The notes beneath the pieces were generated by a model. The model saw only the letters and a program-made list of their open reading frames with translations, did not search any database and was not told the DNA's origin. Positions 6,556 to 8,635 of a stretch of 8,635 bases of DNA are shown piece by piece. Position 1 is the first letter of the stretch. Each line of letters begins with the position of its first letter. Position numbers and translations under genes: made by a program. The DNA comes from Candidatus Kuenenia stuttgartensis (lineage in GTDB: Bacteria; Planctomycetota; UBA1135; UBA2386): the NCBI GenBank assembly GCA_945861365.1, contig CAMAUH010000161.1, positions 1 to 8,635 on the forward strand. The letters run 5' to 3'.

Positions 6556-7713
6556 TCAGTTCCAGGCGAACCGCGTCGGCGCACCGACCTGCAGCGCACC
6601 GGCTGGCGAGATCGCGACCGACTGCAGCGTCAGCAGCACGAACGGCGGCACCGTGGTGAATGCGCGGCTGAACCCGCCCGTGCCACTCGCCGGCAGCAGT
6701 GTGATGTCGAGGATCGGGTCGCCCGGCGACAACCACGCATCGCCCCACGGCGTGGGGAACGGCGGCGCCATCAGGCCCGCGAACGTCACCAGCACATCGC
6801 CAGCCTGGCCGCGCGTGGTCACGTTCATCGTGTTCGCGGTGTGCGTGACTGCGAGACTCGGGATCGGCACGGTGAACACGGTCGCGGGGCCCGCGATCGG
6901 CGGCGTGCCGAGCACGGAGACGCTCGGGTCACGGCGGATCGTGCCACCGTTCGCTTCGATGCCGACCGCCGTCCACGACCCCGGATACTGCAGCGCTTCG
7001 ATCGTGGCGCCTCCCGTCAGCACCAGTTCGCCAGCATCGATGCGGATCGCCGGTCGCGCGATCGAGAAGAACACCGCTGCCGATCCCGTCGTGTAGCCGC
7101 CGGCGATGGTCAGGCCACCCGACACGAGCTGGATGCCCGGGGCACTGAAACCCCAGGGGCGCACCGTGCAGTTCTGCAGCGCGACGCGCGACCCGGTGAT
7201 CGTCAACTGCGGCGCAGCGCTGTTGCGGAACGTCACCTGCGGGCAGTTGTTGAACTGCACATGGCCGGAAACGAACGGGACGGATGGGTAGCTGGCGCCA
7301 TCGAAGACGATCGGGCCACTGCAGGCCGTGAACGGCATCACGGCGTACAGCTCCACCCGGACGCCATCGACCACGATCGTGCCCGCGCATTGCGAGGCGA
7401 CGATGCCGCGCACGCTGCCGCCATCGACCTGGAACGTCTCGCCGGCCGGCACATTGGTGACCGACAGTGCGGGCACGGAGGTGCTGACGGTGGAGATCTC
7501 GGCTCCTGATTGCAGCGCGATGCGCAGTCCCTTGCTGCACACGACCGGGTCGTAGAGGCCCGGCTGCACATCCAGCACATCGCCCGGCGCGGCGATCGTG
7601 ATCGCGTTCTGCAGCGCAGCACCGCCGCCGCTCACCACCCAGGTGGCCTGCGCGACGAGCGGGGCGGCCAACACCAGAGGTAGGCACGAGGCGACGGCCA
7701 TGTAGGGAGTCAT
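6556..7713 (-). CDS. Secreted right-handed beta-helix (pectin-lyase-fold-like) protein
   Basis: This 385-residue predicted exported protein has a signal peptide (hydrophobic residues 7-20, likely cleaved after Val-Ala-Gln at 20-22). The mature protein opens with Leu-Gln-Asn-Ala-Ile (34-38) and Ala-Pro-Gly-Asp-Val-Leu-Asp-Val (42-49), the usual entry into parallel beta-helix proteins, in which a generic 'list of items' helix follows. Residues 50-270 are short strands alternating with Gly/Asn/Ser turns, fitting roughly ten rungs. Four of its five cysteines (59, 109, 131, 157, 181) fall 24-26 residues apart, from 109 on. I see no catalytic triad or lyase site, so I make no enzyme claim. Residues from about 286 are a beta-rich module resembling the end of the FG-GAP protein. 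The start at 7713 was chosen because it directly precedes the signal peptide; an ATG four codons later is equally usable. An in-frame ATG at 7899 would overlap the acyl-CoA dehydrogenase gene and add an Arg-rich leader, so I rejected it. No Shine-Dalgarno sequence is visible. Confidence 0.85.
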   Translation of the reverse strand: MTPYMAVASCLPLVLAAPLVAQATWVVSGGGAALQNAITIAAPGDVLDVQPGLYDPVVCSKGLRIALQSGAEISTVSTSVPALSVTNVPAGETFQVDGGSVRGIVASQCAGTIVVDGVRVELYAVMPFTACSGPIVFDGASYPSVPFVSGHVQFNNCPQVTFRNSAAPQLTITGSRVALQNCTVRPWGFSAPGIQLVSGGLTIAGGYTTGSAAVFFSIARPAIRIDAGELVLTGGATIEALQYPGSWTAVGIEANGGTIRRDPSVSVLGTPPIAGPATVFTVPIPSLAVTHTANTMNVTTRGQAGDVLVTFAGLMAPPFPTPWGDAWLSPGDPILDITLLPASGTGGFSRAFTTVPPFVLLTLQSVAISPAGALQVGAPTRFAWN

Positions 7714-7739
7714 GGCGCGCCATGATGCCGCGCCGCGCC
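7714..7739 (-). promoter_or_regulatory. GC-rich stem-loop abutting the beta-helix start codon
   Basis: GGCGCG (7714-7719) pairs with CGCGCC (7734-7739) around a 14-nt loop, immediately upstream of the ATG at 7713. The inner arm is also part of the 8-base palindrome GGCGCGCC. If it forms in the mRNA it would occupy the ribosome landing zone, where no Shine-Dalgarno sequence is visible. Chance occurrence is quite possible given the base composition. Confidence 0.25.
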
Positions 7740-7770
7740 GATCTCGTCTGGCCCCGCACGGCACCGAAGC

Positions 7771-7790
7771 CGCCCGGACATCCGCGGGCG
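7771..7790 (-). terminator. Short GC stem-loop after the acyl-CoA dehydrogenase gene, possible terminator
   Basis: CGCCCG (7771-7776) and CGGGCG (7785-7790) form a six-pair all-GC stem with an 8-nt loop, 18 bases beyond the acyl-CoA dehydrogenase stop on the minus strand. No T-tract follows. It sits in the 95-bp gap before the beta-helix gene on the same strand, where either a terminator or read-through is possible. Confidence 0.3.
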
Positions 7791-7808
7791 CCACCGCTCG
7801 CGCCTCCC

Positions 7809-8635
7809 TCACGGCGCCGAGGTCAGCATGCGCGCGAGGATCGTCTTCTGGATCATCGACGTGCCCTCGTAGATGCGCAGCGCCTGGATGTCGCGCCACA
7901 GCCGTTCCACCGGGAACGCCGAGCTGTAGCCGCGCGCGCCGTGCAGCATCACCGCCTGCTCCGTCGCCACCGCCGCCGCCTCCGTCGCGTACAGCTTCGC
8001 CATCGCGACATCCGCGTGCGTCTCGGTGCCGGCCGCCCGCCGCCGCGCGCAGCGCTGCACCAGCCCGCGGCTCGCGTGCAGCGACGTCAGCTGGTCGGCG
8101 AGCCGTTCCTGCACCATCTGGAACTGCGCCAGCGGCTGCCCGAACTGCTGCCGACCCGCGGTGAACGAGACGCTCGCCGCCAGCGCCGCGCGATGGATGC
8201 CGACAGCACCCGCGGCGACCGACAGCCGCCCGGCCGCGAGCCCGCCCATCGCCACGCCGAAGCCCTTGCCCGGCCCGCCGAGCATCTCGTCGGCGCGCAC
8301 CGGGAAGTCGTCGAACGTCAGCACCGCGTGGTCGCTGCCGCGATGGCCGAGTTCGACGCCCGGCATCGGCGTGCGGTCGAACCCCGTGCGTCGCGTGTCG
8401 ACCAGGAACGCCGTGATGCCCTGGCGGCCCGCGGCCGGATCGATCGTCGCGAACAGGATCATCACGTCGGCGACACCGCCGTTGGTGATCCAGTGCTTCT
8501 GCCCGCGCACGCGGTAGCCGTCGCCGTGCTTCTCGGCGTGCGTGCGCAGGGACGCCACGTCGCTGCCGGCGTCGGGTTCGGTCAGCGCGAAGCAGCCGAT
8601 CGCCGAGCCGTCGATCAATGCCGGCAGCCAGTGCT
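7809..8635 (-). CDS. Acyl-CoA dehydrogenase, C-terminal two thirds (5' end outside window)
   Basis: This FAD-dependent enzyme forms the alpha,beta double bond in an acyl-CoA and passes electrons to electron-transfer flavoprotein. The frame is open to the right edge (first full codon CAC at 8633-8631), giving 274 visible residues; family members are usually about 380, so roughly the first 105 are missing. A TTG at 8618 lies inside the conserved region and is not the start. Visible landmarks, counted from the first visible residue, are the first family signature (Ala-Leu-Thr-Glu-Pro-Asp-Ala-Gly-Ser-Asp, 16-25), the central beta-domain (about 35-120), Arg-Gln-Gln-Phe-Gly-Gln-Pro at 161-167 and Pro-Val-Glu-Arg-Leu-Trp-Arg-Asp at 241-248. 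The Tyr-Glu-Gly-Thr of 255-258 carries the catalytic Glu position of short- and medium-chain members. It appears intact and functional. Chain-length or branched substrate preference cannot be read. Its neighbours do not suggest a beta-oxidation operon on this side. Confidence 0.96.
   Translation of the reverse strand, partial: HWLPALIDGSAIGCFALTEPDAGSDVASLRTHAEKHGDGYRVRGQKHWITNGGVADVMILFATIDPAAGRQGITAFLVDTRRTGFDRTPMPGVELGHRGSDHAVLTFDDFPVRADEMLGGPGKGFGVAMGGLAAGRLSVAAGAVGIHRAALAASVSFTAGRQQFGQPLAQFQMVQERLADQLTSLHASRGLVQRCARRRAAGTETHADVAMAKLYATEAAAVATEQAVMLHGARGYSSAFPVERLWRDIQALRIYEGTSMIQKTILARMLTSAP

Noticed and set aside
4014..6599. An 861-codon open frame on the minus strand, antisense to the glycosyltransferase and the pseudopilin-like gene.
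   Set aside because: It spans two well-supported genes and their intergenic gap, its product is Arg/Ala/His-rich with no family motif, and long stop-free antisense frames are expected in GC-rich coding DNA.
7714..7899. A 62-residue N-terminal extension of the beta-helix protein from the ATG at 7899.
   Set aside because: It is Arg/Ala-rich, would overlap the acyl-CoA dehydrogenase gene, and would place an unrelated leader before an obvious signal peptide.
8616..8618. The TTG at 8618 as start codon of the acyl-CoA dehydrogenase.
   Set aside because: The frame remains open to the window edge and the residues before it (His-Trp-Leu-Pro-Ala) fit the conserved family sequence, so the gene is simply cut by the window.
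1..8635. Defence system, toxin-antitoxin pair, CRISPR array, prophage or transposon.
   Set aside because: No nuclease, methylase, transposase, integrase, regularly spaced direct repeats or terminal inverted repeats were seen; every intact gene belongs to a secreted-protein, glycosyltransferase or metabolic family.

Overview
This GC-rich window looks like chromosomal DNA from a member of the Planctomycetota. The assignment rests on protein style and is inference. It contains a secreted FG-GAP/VCBS-repeat protein and a secreted beta-helix protein that end in a similar C-terminal module, plus a secreted protein with the pseudopilin-like domain common in that phylum. Only one start has an obvious Shine-Dalgarno sequence. 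There is no tRNA, rRNA, CRISPR array, transposase, integrase or other mobile-element hallmark.

Layout from left to right: (1) the 3' end of an unrecognised gene on the + strand (3-359). (2) Converging on it, an 817-residue secreted FG-GAP/VCBS protein on the - strand (394-2847). (3) A 272-bp divergent intergenic region (2848-3119). (4) A 635-residue protein with two glycosyltransferase domains on the + strand (3120-5027). (5) A 480-residue secreted, cysteine-rich protein on the + strand (5100-6542), with a carboxypeptidase-regulatory-like middle and a pseudopilin-like C-terminus. (6) Converging on it after only 13 bp, a 385-residue secreted beta-helix protein on the - strand (6556-7713). (7) The 3' two thirds of an acyl-CoA dehydrogenase gene on the - strand (7809 to the window edge).

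The genes do not form an evident pathway or operon. Three of the six encode predicted exported proteins, and the glycosyltransferase could decorate surface polymers or proteins, so a loose cell-envelope theme is possible. The acyl-CoA dehydrogenase belongs to fatty or branched acyl-CoA catabolism and is probably unrelated. I found no defence system, biosynthetic cluster or other clearly new system. The most interesting points are an apparent internal duplication in the 5100-6542 protein, the similar C-terminal module on two otherwise unrelated secreted proteins, and the tandem glycosyltransferase, which resembles a Firmicutes family.
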